A stretch of DNA of 64,000 nt. Source: Lysobacter sp. BMK333-48F3. Lineage in GTDB: Bacteria > Pseudomonadota > Gammaproteobacteria > Xanthomonadales > Xanthomonadaceae. Both the position numbers and the translations under genes were made by a program. How positions within the stretch are numbered: the first letter of the stretch is position 1; each line of letters opens with the position of its first letter. The stretch spans positions 2,055,001-2,119,000 of the forward strand of contig NZ_JAIHOO010000001.1 in the NCBI RefSeq assembly GCF_019733395.1, given 5' to 3'. Below are positions 1 through 9,518 of the stretch, piece after piece. The notes beneath the pieces are model-generated. The model was not told the origin of the DNA. It made no database searches and worked only from the letters and a program-made list of their open reading frames with translations.

Positions 1-1643
<1,643 letters not shown>

Positions 1644-1810
1644 ATAACCTCAAGTGGCCTTGGACTCGACGACGCGTCGATATTCCAACCCAACACTGAC
1701 TCGCTACATTCCAATCTATTCGCCGACAACGCAGATCACCGCGTTGAAAGCACCCAACGAGAGCGTGCGCGCTACTTCAATCCACCGAAGCCTGCGACCC
1801 TCCACCCTCT

Positions 1811-1926
1811 CCCTGGTGATAATAGCTGTGTGGAACCACCCGATCCCATCCCGAACTCGGAAGTGAAACGCACACGCGCCGATGGTAGTGTGGCTTAAGC
1901 CATGCAAGAGTAGGTCATCGCCAGGG
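1811..1926 (+). rRNA. 5S ribosomal RNA
   Basis: About 116 nt with terminal complementary ends (ccctggtgat at the start, atcgccaggg at the end). The conserved 5S core ccgatcccatcccgaactcg is present, followed by the gccgatggtagtgtgg arm. It lies about 170 nt after the 23S 3' end, the usual 23S-5S order. The ends are set by pairing of the terminal helix. No tRNA was recognised in the 23S-5S spacer or after the 5S. Confidence 0.95.
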
Positions 1927-1936
1927 GCTTTACCCC

Positions 1937-1975
1937 AGAAGGCCGGATCCGAAAGGATCCGGCCTTCTTCTTTTG
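1937..1975 (+). terminator. rrn operon intrinsic terminator
   Basis: A perfect 14-bp stem (agaaggccggatcc and its complement) with a gaaa tetraloop, followed by tcttttg. It starts 11 nt after the 5S end, so it is the natural end of the rRNA operon. The following stretch to 2193 holds no convincing gene. Confidence 0.9.
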
Positions 1976-2193
1976 CGTTCCGGAAACATCCAACCGCGTT
2001 CCCACCCCGGGAAACTCCGCTTCGACCGCTGCGATTCGTACGCTCATCATCGCCGACGGGATCAGGCGAAATCGTGCCGCCGGCCCCTTGCGGATCGTGG
2101 CCGTTGGACTTTCCCGCCCCTATGGGCGCTGGAGGATTCCGCTGGTTCGGCGACACTGCGAGCTCCGGTAAGGACTACCGATAAGGAGCGAGC

Positions 2194-2757
2194 ATGAGCA
2201 AGGAATCGATCCAGGAGCGGTACGAAGTCTGCGCGCCGGCGCTGCGGCAGGCGATCGACCGGGCGGTGCAACGGCTGCGCGATTTCGTCGCCGAGACCGA
2301 CGACATGAGCCTGGTTTTCGCCGAAACGCTGCCGATCGGGGCGATCGCGCAGTTGGAGAACAAGTACGGCCTGGCGCTGCCGCCGGCCTACGTCTACTTC
2401 CTGCGCACCTATGGCGCCTTCGTCGTGCACTACGGCGGCAACGAACTGATCGGCATGGTCGAACCCGGCCATCTGCATGCGACGGCGCCGGACCCGGACG
2501 ACGCGGTCGGCGGCGACGAAGACGAAGTCGCCGCGGCGATCGGCGAAGCGCTGTTTTTCCAGTACATCGACGACTTTTCGGTCGAGAATTTCTGGGCCTT
2601 CAACCCGCGCGACCGTCGCGACGACGGCGAGCTCTGCGTGGTCGCCTATTACCACGATGAGGCATTCGCCCTGGCGCAGGACTCCGGCGCCCGCTTCCGC
2701 GATTTCGCTGCGCATATCGTCGATACGGTCGACGATTTCATCGCCACCTACGCTTGA
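2194..2757 (+). CDS. SMI1/KNR4 (SUKH) family protein
   Basis: 187 aa, cytosolic, acidic, with no signal peptide or membrane segment. The middle part (about residues 45-75: IAQLENKYGLALPPAYVYFL, then RTYG) is the typical SUKH/SMI1-KNR4 core, in which a helix is followed by LP and Y-x-x-F-L. In bacteria this superfamily is largely immunity proteins of polymorphic toxins, but other roles exist. The start is well supported: aaggagcg lies just upstream of the ATG. It stands alone after the rrn operon with no toxin-like neighbour, so if it is an immunity protein it is an orphan. The family call is fairly secure; the function is inference. Confidence 0.75.
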   Translation: MSKESIQERYEVCAPALRQAIDRAVQRLRDFVAETDDMSLVFAETLPIGAIAQLENKYGLALPPAYVYFLRTYGAFVVHYGGNELIGMVEPGHLHATAPDPDDAVGGDEDEVAAAIGEALFFQYIDDFSVENFWAFNPRDRRDDGELCVVAYYHDEAFALAQDSGARFRDFAAHIVDTVDDFIATYA

Positions 2758-3093
2758 ACGCAGCGGTGCGGACCGGCGACAAGTCCCCGGTCGCGGCGCC
2801 ACCACCAATGGGTAGGAGCAACGTCCCACAGGGATTTCCTCCGGTCACAAGTCGCGGCCAAGGAACGCGCAGGCTCCCAACGCCTTCGCCATCGATCGAA
2901 ACGGAAAGCCCGACGCGAGCTATGAGCACCAATCGCGTTTGCCTGCCTTGCTCGTCAGCGCAGCCGGCATCGCAGACGGATGCATCGCACCCGTCTGCGG
3001 CTGGAGTTGCGCCTTCAGGCGTGCCCCGCCGAGACAGGCGCCGCTAGGACCGCCGATATCCGAGGCACTAGCACAGCAAGTCCCTGTCGCGGC
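2758..3093. other. intergenic stretch with a long-loop REP
   Basis: No credible gene. It holds a degenerate long-loop REP copy at 2812-2859 and runs into a short REP (3086-3108) that overlaps the 3' end of the convergent histidine kinase gene. The remainder shows no recognisable signal. Confidence 0.7.
2812..2859. repeat. REP element, long-loop variant
   Basis: gtaggagcaacg and gtcgcggcc half-arms separated by tcccacagggatttcctccg plus gtcac. The same 24-25 nt insert occurs in five other copies of the window (48485, 52980, 62855, 62992, 63169). The arms here are degenerate compared with the gcggcg/gccgcg consensus. Confidence 0.8.
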
Positions 3094-3108
3094 TTACGCC
3101 GCTCCTAC
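3086..3108. repeat. REP element overlapping a gene end
   Basis: Short-form REP in reverse orientation (gtcgcggcttacgccgctcc then tac). It contains the TAA stop codon (3094-3096, minus strand) of the histidine kinase gene. Confidence 0.85.
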
Positions 3109-4410
3109 AGGAGCGGCGGCGATCGCGACCGGCGCGCTAAGGCCGACGACCGCGAGCAACTCGCCATCGTCGCCGTGCTCCAACCGCAGGTCGATACGAT
3201 AGCGCTCGCATAGCCGCTGCACGATCGCCAGCCCGAGTCCATGGCCCGGGCTGCCGGCGCGACGATGGTGAGGCTCGTGCAGGAGCGCGCGCTCCGCTTC
3301 CGGCACCGCGTGGCCGCGGTTGGCGATGCGCAGCGCGCCGGCGTCGGCCTGGATGGCGACCCGGCCGCTGTCGCTGTGCGCGAACGCGTTGCCGATCAGA
3401 TTCGACAACAGGATATGCAGCGCCGGCGCCGGCCACGGCGCCCGTAGCGAGGCGTCGACCGAGATGTCGACCTCGACCGGCTTGTGTTCGAGCAGCGGCG
3501 ATTGCTCGATGATCACTTGTTCGATCAGCGGCAGTAGCGCCGTGGAAGTCGCAGCCGGCGCCGGTTCGTCCTCGCGCGCCAGCGCGAGCAGGGCGGTCAC
3601 CGTCTGTTCGAGCCGCAGCGCGGACTGCTGCAGGTAATGCAGATGCCGTCGTCCTTGCGCGGATAACCCCGGCTCGCCGAGCAACTGCTCGCTGGTGCTG
3701 CGGATTACCGCCAGCGGGGTGCGCAACTCGTGGCTGGCGTCGCGGGTGAACTCGCGCTCGCGCGCGACGAAGGCCAGGGTGCGTTCGATCAGGGCCGACA
3801 AGCCCTGCGCCAGCACCCCGACCTCGTCGTCCGCGGTGCGCGTGTTCAGTCGCGGCGGCAAGCGCTCGGGCGAGAGCGTCGCGACTTCGGCGGCGAGGGC
3901 CGACAGCGGGGCGGTGATGCGCCGCGCCAGCCAGTAGCCGATCGCCAGGGCGACGCCGAGCGTGGCCAGCGCCGACCAGGCCAGCAGGCTCAGCACGCGA
4001 TCGCGCATCGGCCGCACCACCAACTGGCGGCCGACTTCGGCCACCAGCCACGGGCCGTCCGGATCGCCGGCCGGCGCGAGCGAGCGCAGGTGGTAATGGC
4101 GGCCGTCGCGCCCAGCGAATTCCCTGCGTCCGGGTTCGTCGGCGAATGCCGCCCGCAGATCCGCGGGCAGGCTGTCGCGATCGGTATGGACGCGCATGTA
4201 CGCGGCCTGCGGCTGCGGCCAGTGCGCGGAGGAGCCGCGGCGTTGCTGCAGCGTCGCGGCTTCCTGGGCCAGGGCGGCATCGAAGAACGCGTCTTCGGTC
4301 GCGTACATGAAGCTGATCGCGTACAGGCCGAACAGCCCAGCGACGAACAGCGCGAACGCGGCGAAGGCGAGCATCAACCGGTTGCGCAGGCGCTGGCGCG
4401 GCAAGCTCAT
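3094..4410 (-). CDS. two-component sensor histidine kinase
   Basis: 438 aa. Membrane segment 1 is at about residues 12-34, followed by a periplasmic loop of about 100 residues. Segment 2 is at about 139-161 and HAMP at about 162-215. A HisKA box FTRDASHELRTPLAVIR has phospho-acceptor His227. The HATPase region has N-box LIGNAFAHSDSG and G-box GHGLGLAIVQRL. The start codon overlaps the stop of the response regulator gene (ATGA), so the two are translationally coupled. The C-terminus ends in APVGAA and its stop codon lies inside a REP element, suggesting the tail was replaced by REP insertion. The stimulus is unknown; the operon also contains a DJ-1/PfpI protein. Confidence 0.93.
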   Translation of the reverse strand: MSLPRQRLRNRLMLAFAAFALFVAGLFGLYAISFMYATEDAFFDAALAQEAATLQQRRGSSAHWPQPQAAYMRVHTDRDSLPADLRAAFADEPGRREFAGRDGRHYHLRSLAPAGDPDGPWLVAEVGRQLVVRPMRDRVLSLLAWSALATLGVALAIGYWLARRITAPLSALAAEVATLSPERLPPRLNTRTADDEVGVLAQGLSALIERTLAFVAREREFTRDASHELRTPLAVIRSTSEQLLGEPGLSAQGRRHLHYLQQSALRLEQTVTALLALAREDEPAPAATSTALLPLIEQVIIEQSPLLEHKPVEVDISVDASLRAPWPAPALHILLSNLIGNAFAHSDSGRVAIQADAGALRIANRGHAVPEAERALLHEPHHRRAGSPGHGLGLAIVQRLCERYRIDLRLEHGDDGELLAVVGLSAPVAIAAAPVGAA

Positions 4411-5093
4411 GGTTCGGCCCGCAACTGGAAGCCGACCCCGTGCACGGTGCGCAGCATCGGCCAGTCGAACGGCCGGTCCAGGCCCTGGCGCAGCAGGTAC
4501 AGATGCGAGCGCAACGGGTCCGACGGCGGCGCTTCGTCGCCCCACAGGCGCTGGATCAGTTCGCTGCGGGTCAGCGTGCGCGGCCAGGCCTCGGCGAGGA
4601 TCAGCAGGATCCGGTACGGCGTGTGCTGCAGTTCCAGCGCACGGCCGTCGCGACTGGCGCGGCCGAGGCGCCGGTCGATCCGCAGCGGGCCGACCTGCAG
4701 CGCATGGGCCTGGCCGCTGCGGTGGCGCTGCGACAGCGCCAGGCAGCGCGCGAGCAGTTCGGCGCCGGCGAACGGTTTGACCAGGTAGTCGTCGGCGCCG
4801 GCGGCGAAGCCGTCCAGTTTGTCCTGCAAGGCATCGCGGGCGGTCAGCATCAGCACCGGCACGTGGCGGTCGGCGCGCTCGCGCAGCGCGGCGCAGACCT
4901 GCAGGCCGTCCATGCCGGGCAGGGCGAGGTCGAGCACCATCACGTCGGGCGGGTCGGCCAGGGCCAACTGCAGCCCGCCCGGGCCGTCGGCGGCGAAATC
5001 GACCCGGTGGCCGTGGCCTTCGAACATCGCCGCCAGCGAGGCGCGCAGCGGCAGATGATCCTCGACCACCAGGATGCGCAGGCATTCGGCCAT
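4407..5093 (-). CDS. OmpR/PhoB-family response regulator
   Basis: 228 aa. The receiver domain occupies residues 1-120: acidic pocket at VVED, phospho-acceptor Asp in VLDLALPGMDG, conserved Lys in YLVKPF. The C-terminal winged-helix transcription regulator domain includes LQHTPYRILLILAEAWPRTL and ends at VHGVGFQLRAEP. It begins 6 bp after the DJ-1/PfpI gene stop and overlaps the kinase gene, so the three genes form one operon. The partner kinase is the next gene. Target genes cannot be read from this sequence. Confidence 0.95.
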   Translation of the reverse strand: MAECLRILVVEDHLPLRASLAAMFEGHGHRVDFAADGPGGLQLALADPPDVMVLDLALPGMDGLQVCAALRERADRHVPVLMLTARDALQDKLDGFAAGADDYLVKPFAGAELLARCLALSQRHRSGQAHALQVGPLRIDRRLGRASRDGRALELQHTPYRILLILAEAWPRTLTRSELIQRLWGDEAPPSDPLRSHLYLLRQGLDRPFDWPMLRTVHGVGFQLRAEP

Positions 5094-5099
5094 CGGCGC

Positions 5100-6212
5100 T
5101 CAGTTCCCGATCCGCTCCATCAACTGCTTAGCTTCGGCCATGTCCGGGTGGCTTTCCAGCACGGCGGCGACCAGCCGCCGCGCCGGCTCGCGCTGCTGCA
5201 GGCGCAGATGCGCTTCGGCCATGCCCAGGCGCAGCTGGGGCTCGGGCATGTGCGGCTCGGCCAGTTGCATGATGCTCAGCGCGTCGCGCACCTGCGGTTG
5301 CGCTTGCGCGGTCTGCAACTGGTAGTAGCCGAGTAGGCCGATCAGTTGCGCGTGGTAGTCCTGCGGCGCCTGCGCCAGGCGCTGTTCGGCGGAGGCGTCG
5401 CCGGCCAGCCGTTGCCGCACCAGTTGCATGGTCTTCTCGTCGCGCCACGGCGTGCGCGCGACCGGGGTGCGGCCCAACGCGGCGACCACCGCCTCGGCGA
5501 CGCCGGGGGTGGAATAGGGGTTCTGGCCGGTGACCAGGCGGCCGTCGACGACCACGTGCGGCATCATCAACGCCGCTTCGCTCCAGCGCGCACCGCGTTC
5601 GCGCAAGGCGTCCTCGAGCTGGAACGGGTATTGCTTGGCCCAGCGCTTGCCGAACACGGTTTCTTCTTCGTTGCTGAAGCCGGTCATCGCGCGCCCCGCG
5701 GCTAGCGCTCGGCCATCGGCCAGGCGCACGCCGACCAGCGCCGCCGGACCGTGGCAAACCGCCGAAACCACGCCGCCGCGTTCGTACACCGCCGCGATCA
5801 GCGAGCCCAAGGCCGGATCGGCGGGCAGATCGAACATCGCGCCCTTGCCGCCGACCACGTACACCGCGGCGTAGTCCTGCGCGCGCAGTCCGGCGGTGGC
5901 GCGGGTGTCGGCGAGCAGGCGCTGGGCCTGAGGATCGGCGAGCAGGCGCGCGTTGAACGGTTCCTTGGCGTCGTACTTGTCGGCCTCGACCCGGCCGCCG
6001 CGCGGGCTGGCGACCTCGACCTCCAGGCCGTTGTCGCGAAAGATCAGATAGGCCTGGGCGAACTCGTCCATCTCGAAGCCGGGACGGGTCTTGCCCTGGT
6101 CGCGGCCTTCGCCGCTGACCACGATCAGGACTTTGTCGCCGGCCCAGGCCGGCGCAGCGGATACGAAGGCGAGGCCGGCCAGCAGGCCGGCGAACAGGGA
6201 CAGGCGAGGCAT
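5100..6212 (-). CDS. exported DJ-1/PfpI-like protein with C-terminal helical repeat
   Basis: 370 aa. A signal peptide is evident (LFAGLLAGLAFVSAAPAWAG, about residues 6-25). The DJ-1/PfpI/HchA-type class I glutamine amidotransferase-like domain follows (about 26-240). Its nucleophile elbow is AVCHGPAAL, with a candidate Cys near residue 153 followed by His. After it come about 110 residues of alpha-helical, TPR-like sequence (AEPHMPEPQLRLGMAEAHLR, then LQQREPARRL). HchA-type members are chaperones or glyoxalase III-like enzymes. An exported version with a helical-repeat tail, first gene of a two-component operon, suggests a periplasmic stress or ligand role; that is inference. Confidence 0.8.
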   Translation of the reverse strand: MPRLSLFAGLLAGLAFVSAAPAWAGDKVLIVVSGEGRDQGKTRPGFEMDEFAQAYLIFRDNGLEVEVASPRGGRVEADKYDAKEPFNARLLADPQAQRLLADTRATAGLRAQDYAAVYVVGGKGAMFDLPADPALGSLIAAVYERGGVVSAVCHGPAALVGVRLADGRALAAGRAMTGFSNEEETVFGKRWAKQYPFQLEDALRERGARWSEAALMMPHVVVDGRLVTGQNPYSTPGVAEAVVAALGRTPVARTPWRDEKTMQLVRQRLAGDASAEQRLAQAPQDYHAQLIGLLGYYQLQTAQAQPQVRDALSIMQLAEPHMPEPQLRLGMAEAHLRLQQREPARRLVAAVLESHPDMAEAKQLMERIGN

Positions 6213-6308
6213 GGGCGGTCTCCGCGATGGGGAGACCTCAGTCTGTGCGGCGGATGTGAATCGAACTTCAAATCGCCGCGCCGCGCCGTCGTCAGGACCG
6301 CGCCGCAG

Positions 6309-7022
6309 TCAGGCGGACGGCGGCTCGGCGACGAAGGTCGCCACCAGCACGTCGCGCCAGGCCGGCTGCGCCGGGTCCAGCGGCGCGACCGCGGTGACGC
6401 CGTGGTAGACGTGGCGGTCGGCGGCCAGGGCGGTGTCGAGCGGGCGGGTCAGGGTGAAGCTGCCGATCTCGGTGCCGTCGGCGAGGTGGAAACTGGTGGT
6501 GCCGCTGCTGATGTTGTGGCGGTCGATCAGCAGCACCAGCACGTAGTCGACGCCGTCGCGGTGCACGCCTTCCGGGGTCGGCTGGCCGGCGGCGTCGGCG
6601 CGCGCCTCGATCCGGAACTGGTGCACTTCGATCCGCCACTGCGGCGTCTGCGGCGACAGGCCGGCGAACAGATCGCGACAGAACTCCAGCACGGTGCGCA
6701 GGCATGCGCCCTCGGCGATGCGGTCGCGGATCGGTTCGAAATTGCGCGCGATCCCGCCCTGCAGCGTGTTGTAGTCGCGGCTCTGGTAATGCGGCTGGTG
6801 CGGCTGGCGCAGCACCGGACCCTGGGCGCCGGCGGCGTACACCGCATGGCGGCGGCGACGGTGCAGGCCGACCTGGGCCAGGTAAGGATCGGGGGCCAGG
6901 TCGTTCCAACTGTCGGCGAAGGCCTGCCAGTCCTCGAGCGGGCGGTAGCGCTCCAGCAAGGCGCGCATCACGCCGGCGCCGACGAAAGCGAAATGGTCTT
7001 CTTGCAGCGCCAGCTTCAACAT
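6309..7022 (-). CDS. 2OG-Fe(II) dioxygenase family protein (IDO/BsmA-like)
   Basis: 237 aa, soluble. The Fe(II) site looks intact: H-x-D in EGVHRDGVDYV (about residue 166) and a distal His in DRHVYHGVTAV, with a basic residue downstream for 2-oxoglutarate. The order and the motif NISSGTTSFHLADG match the bacterial 2OG-Fe dioxygenase family that includes L-isoleucine 4-hydroxylase and BsmA. Substrate is likely a free amino acid, but this cannot be decided from sequence. It is followed on the same strand by unrelated genes. The assignment rests on motif reading only. Confidence 0.75.
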   Translation of the reverse strand: MLKLALQEDHFAFVGAGVMRALLERYRPLEDWQAFADSWNDLAPDPYLAQVGLHRRRRHAVYAAGAQGPVLRQPHQPHYQSRDYNTLQGGIARNFEPIRDRIAEGACLRTVLEFCRDLFAGLSPQTPQWRIEVHQFRIEARADAAGQPTPEGVHRDGVDYVLVLLIDRHNISSGTTSFHLADGTEIGSFTLTRPLDTALAADRHVYHGVTAVAPLDPAQPAWRDVLVATFVAEPPSA

Positions 7023-7065
7023 GGGCGAACGTCGGGTCCTGCGGCGGAGGTAAGGGGGCGTCGGC

Positions 7066-7464
7066 TCAGTTCGCGGCCAAGGCGGCCAGGATCAGCAGCG
7101 CGATCGCGCAGAGCAGGCCCATTGCCCAGGTCAGGCTGCGCAGGGTCGGTCGGCGGGCGAGGTAGAACACGCCGTGGAGCGTGCGGAACGCGACGAAGGC
7201 CAGGGCGAGCGCGGCGATCCATTCGGTATCGACGCCGGCCATCTGCGCGCCGATCACCCCGGCGGCGAACGGGGCGAAGGCTTCGAAGGCATTGAGGTGG
7301 GCGGCGTAAGCGGCGATCGAGCGCGGATGGTCCTGGCGCGCCTGCCAGCCGCGCGGGTCGCGGTTGTCGTAGCGCTGGCCGGTGCCCTTGGCGACCGCCA
7401 CCCACAGATACGGCAGCAGAGCCGCGATCAACAGGCACCAGTACGCGGTGGACATGGTCAGCAT
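7066..7464 (-). CDS. MAPEG family membrane protein
   Basis: 132 aa with four hydrophobic segments (about 8-25, 55-75, 80-97, 110-130). The family signature is present: RAxxAHxNxxE appears as AAYAAHLNAFEAFAPFAAGV. MAPEG proteins are small membrane eicosanoid/glutathione-metabolism proteins in eukaryotes; bacterial roles are mostly unknown. An alternative start is three codons downstream at 7455 (MSTAYW), which cannot be excluded. It lies between the dioxygenase and the M28 peptidase, with no sign of co-transcription beyond the shared strand. Confidence 0.85.
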   Translation of the reverse strand: MLTMSTAYWCLLIAALLPYLWVAVAKGTGQRYDNRDPRGWQARQDHPRSIAAYAAHLNAFEAFAPFAAGVIGAQMAGVDTEWIAALALAFVAFRTLHGVFYLARRPTLRSLTWAMGLLCAIALLILAALAAN

Positions 7465-7513
7465 GCGCGATCCTTCGGGCCGGCGCCGGCCGCGGCGACC
7501 GTATCAGCCTAGC

Positions 7514-7546
7514 GGAAAAAACGACGGCGCCCACGGGCGCCGTCGT
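7514..7546 (-). terminator. intrinsic terminator of the M28 peptidase gene
   Basis: Read on the minus strand: gacggcgcc stem, short cgtg loop, ggcgccgtc, then gttttttcc. It lies about 60 nt after the M28 peptidase stop codon. Confidence 0.8.
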
Positions 7547-7604
7547 CGTTTCGCTTTGCCCGGACGGCCGGTCCGCAGCCCGGCCGTGCGGCGGCGTGGC
7601 CGGC

Positions 7605-9365
7605 TTACTTCGCCGGCGCCGCCTTGAGCTTGTCGTGCGCGGCGCGGAAGGCGTTGCCTTCGTACCAGTTCGGCCACTGCTCGTTGCCGGCCAGGGTCTT
7701 GCCGACCTGGTACAGCGCGTCCAGGTCCTGGACCACGCCGTCGAGCTTCCAGTTCGGATCGAACTGGTCGGCCGGCTTGTGGTAGCGGTTGTCGCGATAG
7801 TCGACCTGGGCCTTGCGGCCGGCGTCGGTGCCGCCCTCCAGCAGATCGTCGCCGCCCTTGGCGTACAGCGCCGGCACGCCGGCCTTGGCGAAGTTGAAGT
7901 GATCGGAGCGGAAGTAGAAGCCGTCCTGCGGCGTGGCCTCGGCGTGCAGCACCCGGCCCTGGCCGTCGGCGACGGTTTTGAGCAGGTCTTCCAGTTCCGA
8001 GCTGCCGAAGCCGACCACGGTCATGTCGCGCGCCTTGCCGATGATCGGCATGGCATCGAGATTGATCACCGCCACGGTCTTGGCCAGCGGCACGGTCGGA
8101 TGGGCGACGTAGTACTTGGAGCCGAGCAGGCCGGACTCTTCCAGGGTCACCGCCAGGAACAGCAGCGAGCGATCCGGCGGCGGCTGCTGCTTGCTGAATG
8201 CTTCGGCGATTTCCAGGATGCCGGCGACGCCGGAGGCGTTGTCGACCGCGCCGTTGTAGATGGTGTCGTGGCCTTCGCCCTTGGGCTGGGCGTCGTGGCC
8301 TTCGTGGCCGCCTTCGCTGGTGTGGTGGCCCAGGTGGTCCCAGTGGGCCATGTAGACGACGGTTTCGTCGGGACGCTTGGCGCCGTCCAGGCGCGCGACC
8401 ACGTTGCGCGAGGACTTCTCGCTGATCTCGCTCTTCAGCTCGACCGAGGCCTTGGCCTGCAGCGGGACCGCCTTGAAGCCGCGCTTGCCGGCGGCCTGAT
8501 ACAGCGCGTCGAGATCCTGGCCGAGGTCGGCCAGCAGCTTGCGCGCGACGTCCTGGCCGATCCAGCCCTGCACCGGCAGGCGCGGTTCGGGGTCGTCCTT
8601 GGCCGGCAGGTCGAACTGCGCACCGGACCAGGAGTTGCGCACCACGTCCCAACCGTAGGACGCGCCGGCGTCGTCGTGGACGATCAGCGCCGCGGCGGCG
8701 CCCTGGCGCGCGGCCTCTTCGAACTTGTAGGTCCAGCGGCCGTAGTAAGTCATGCGCCGGCCTTCGAACAGGGTCGCGTCCTGGCCGTGGAAACCGGGGT
8801 CGTTGACCAGGATCACCACCGTCTTGCCCTTGACGTCGACGCCGGCGTAGTCGTTCCACTGCTGCTCCGGCGCGTTGACGCCGTAGCCGACGAAGACCAG
8901 GTCGCTGGCCTGGAGCTTGACCTCGGGCTGGCCGGTGCGGGTGCCGACCACCATGTCGGCGCCGAACTTGAGCTCGCGCGGCTGGCCCTTCACCTCGAGC
9001 TTGAGCACCGTGCTTTCGTCGGCGATGGTCTGCACCATCGGCACGGTCTGGAAATAGCTGTCGCCGTTGCCGGGCTTCAGGCCCAGGCGCTTGAACTGCG
9101 CTTCCAGGTACTGGACCGTCTTTTCCTCGCCGGGGCTGCCGGGCGCGCGGCCCTCGAATTCGTCGGACGCCAGGGTTTTGACGTGCTGGGCGAAATCGGC
9201 CGGGTTGATCGCGCCGTCGAAGGCGTGATCGGCGGCGGCGGACGGGGTTGGGGCATCCGTGCCGGCGGGGGCCTGATCGGCCGGGGGCTGCTTGCACGCC
9301 GACAGCGCCAGCGTGGCGGCCACCAGCGAGGCGGCGGTGAGAAGCGAAGTTCGGTTTTGCGACAT
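7605..9365 (-). CDS. M28 family zinc aminopeptidase lipoprotein with PA domain
   Basis: 586 aa. The start at 9365 is chosen because ggaggt lies 4-9 nt upstream and it opens a lipoprotein signal (LVAATLALSACKQ, lipobox LSAC). An inserted PA domain (about 130-270) precedes the M28 catalytic core. All co-catalytic zinc ligands are visible: His and Asp in YMAHWDHLG, bridging Asp in NGAVDNASG, the Glu pair in LEESGLLG, Asp in INLDAMP and His in RSDHFNFAKAG. This is an outer-membrane-anchored or periplasmic exopeptidase, probably nutritional. It ends in its own terminator. Confidence 0.93.
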   Translation of the reverse strand: MSQNRTSLLTAASLVAATLALSACKQPPADQAPAGTDAPTPSAAADHAFDGAINPADFAQHVKTLASDEFEGRAPGSPGEEKTVQYLEAQFKRLGLKPGNGDSYFQTVPMVQTIADESTVLKLEVKGQPRELKFGADMVVGTRTGQPEVKLQASDLVFVGYGVNAPEQQWNDYAGVDVKGKTVVILVNDPGFHGQDATLFEGRRMTYYGRWTYKFEEAARQGAAAALIVHDDAGASYGWDVVRNSWSGAQFDLPAKDDPEPRLPVQGWIGQDVARKLLADLGQDLDALYQAAGKRGFKAVPLQAKASVELKSEISEKSSRNVVARLDGAKRPDETVVYMAHWDHLGHHTSEGGHEGHDAQPKGEGHDTIYNGAVDNASGVAGILEIAEAFSKQQPPPDRSLLFLAVTLEESGLLGSKYYVAHPTVPLAKTVAVINLDAMPIIGKARDMTVVGFGSSELEDLLKTVADGQGRVLHAEATPQDGFYFRSDHFNFAKAGVPALYAKGGDDLLEGGTDAGRKAQVDYRDNRYHKPADQFDPNWKLDGVVQDLDALYQVGKTLAGNEQWPNWYEGNAFRAAHDKLKAAPAK

Positions 9366-9465
9366 CGGACCTCCAGGGACGGCCGCGAGGGGCCGGGAAT
9401 GGCGGAGGTCCATTCTAGGGGCAATGGTCCGGGCGGTGCTTTCCGCGCTGCGGCGCGACCGAAAA

Positions 9466-9509
9466 GCCCGGCGTCCGGCGCCTGCGCTCGGATCGCAGGC
9501 GCCGGACGC
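9466..9509 (-). terminator. hairpin terminator after the ETVNGSI-repeat gene
   Basis: A perfect 16-bp stem (9471-9486 pairs with 9494-9509, loop ctcggat). On the minus strand it is followed by gggcttttcg. It lies just after the stop of the repeat protein gene and upstream of the M28 gene. Confidence 0.8.
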
Positions 9510-9518
9510 AGGCAAGGC

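Noticed and set aside
1644..1810. tRNA in the 23S-5S spacer
   Set aside because: No cloverleaf or T-loop (GTTCRA) pattern could be read there.
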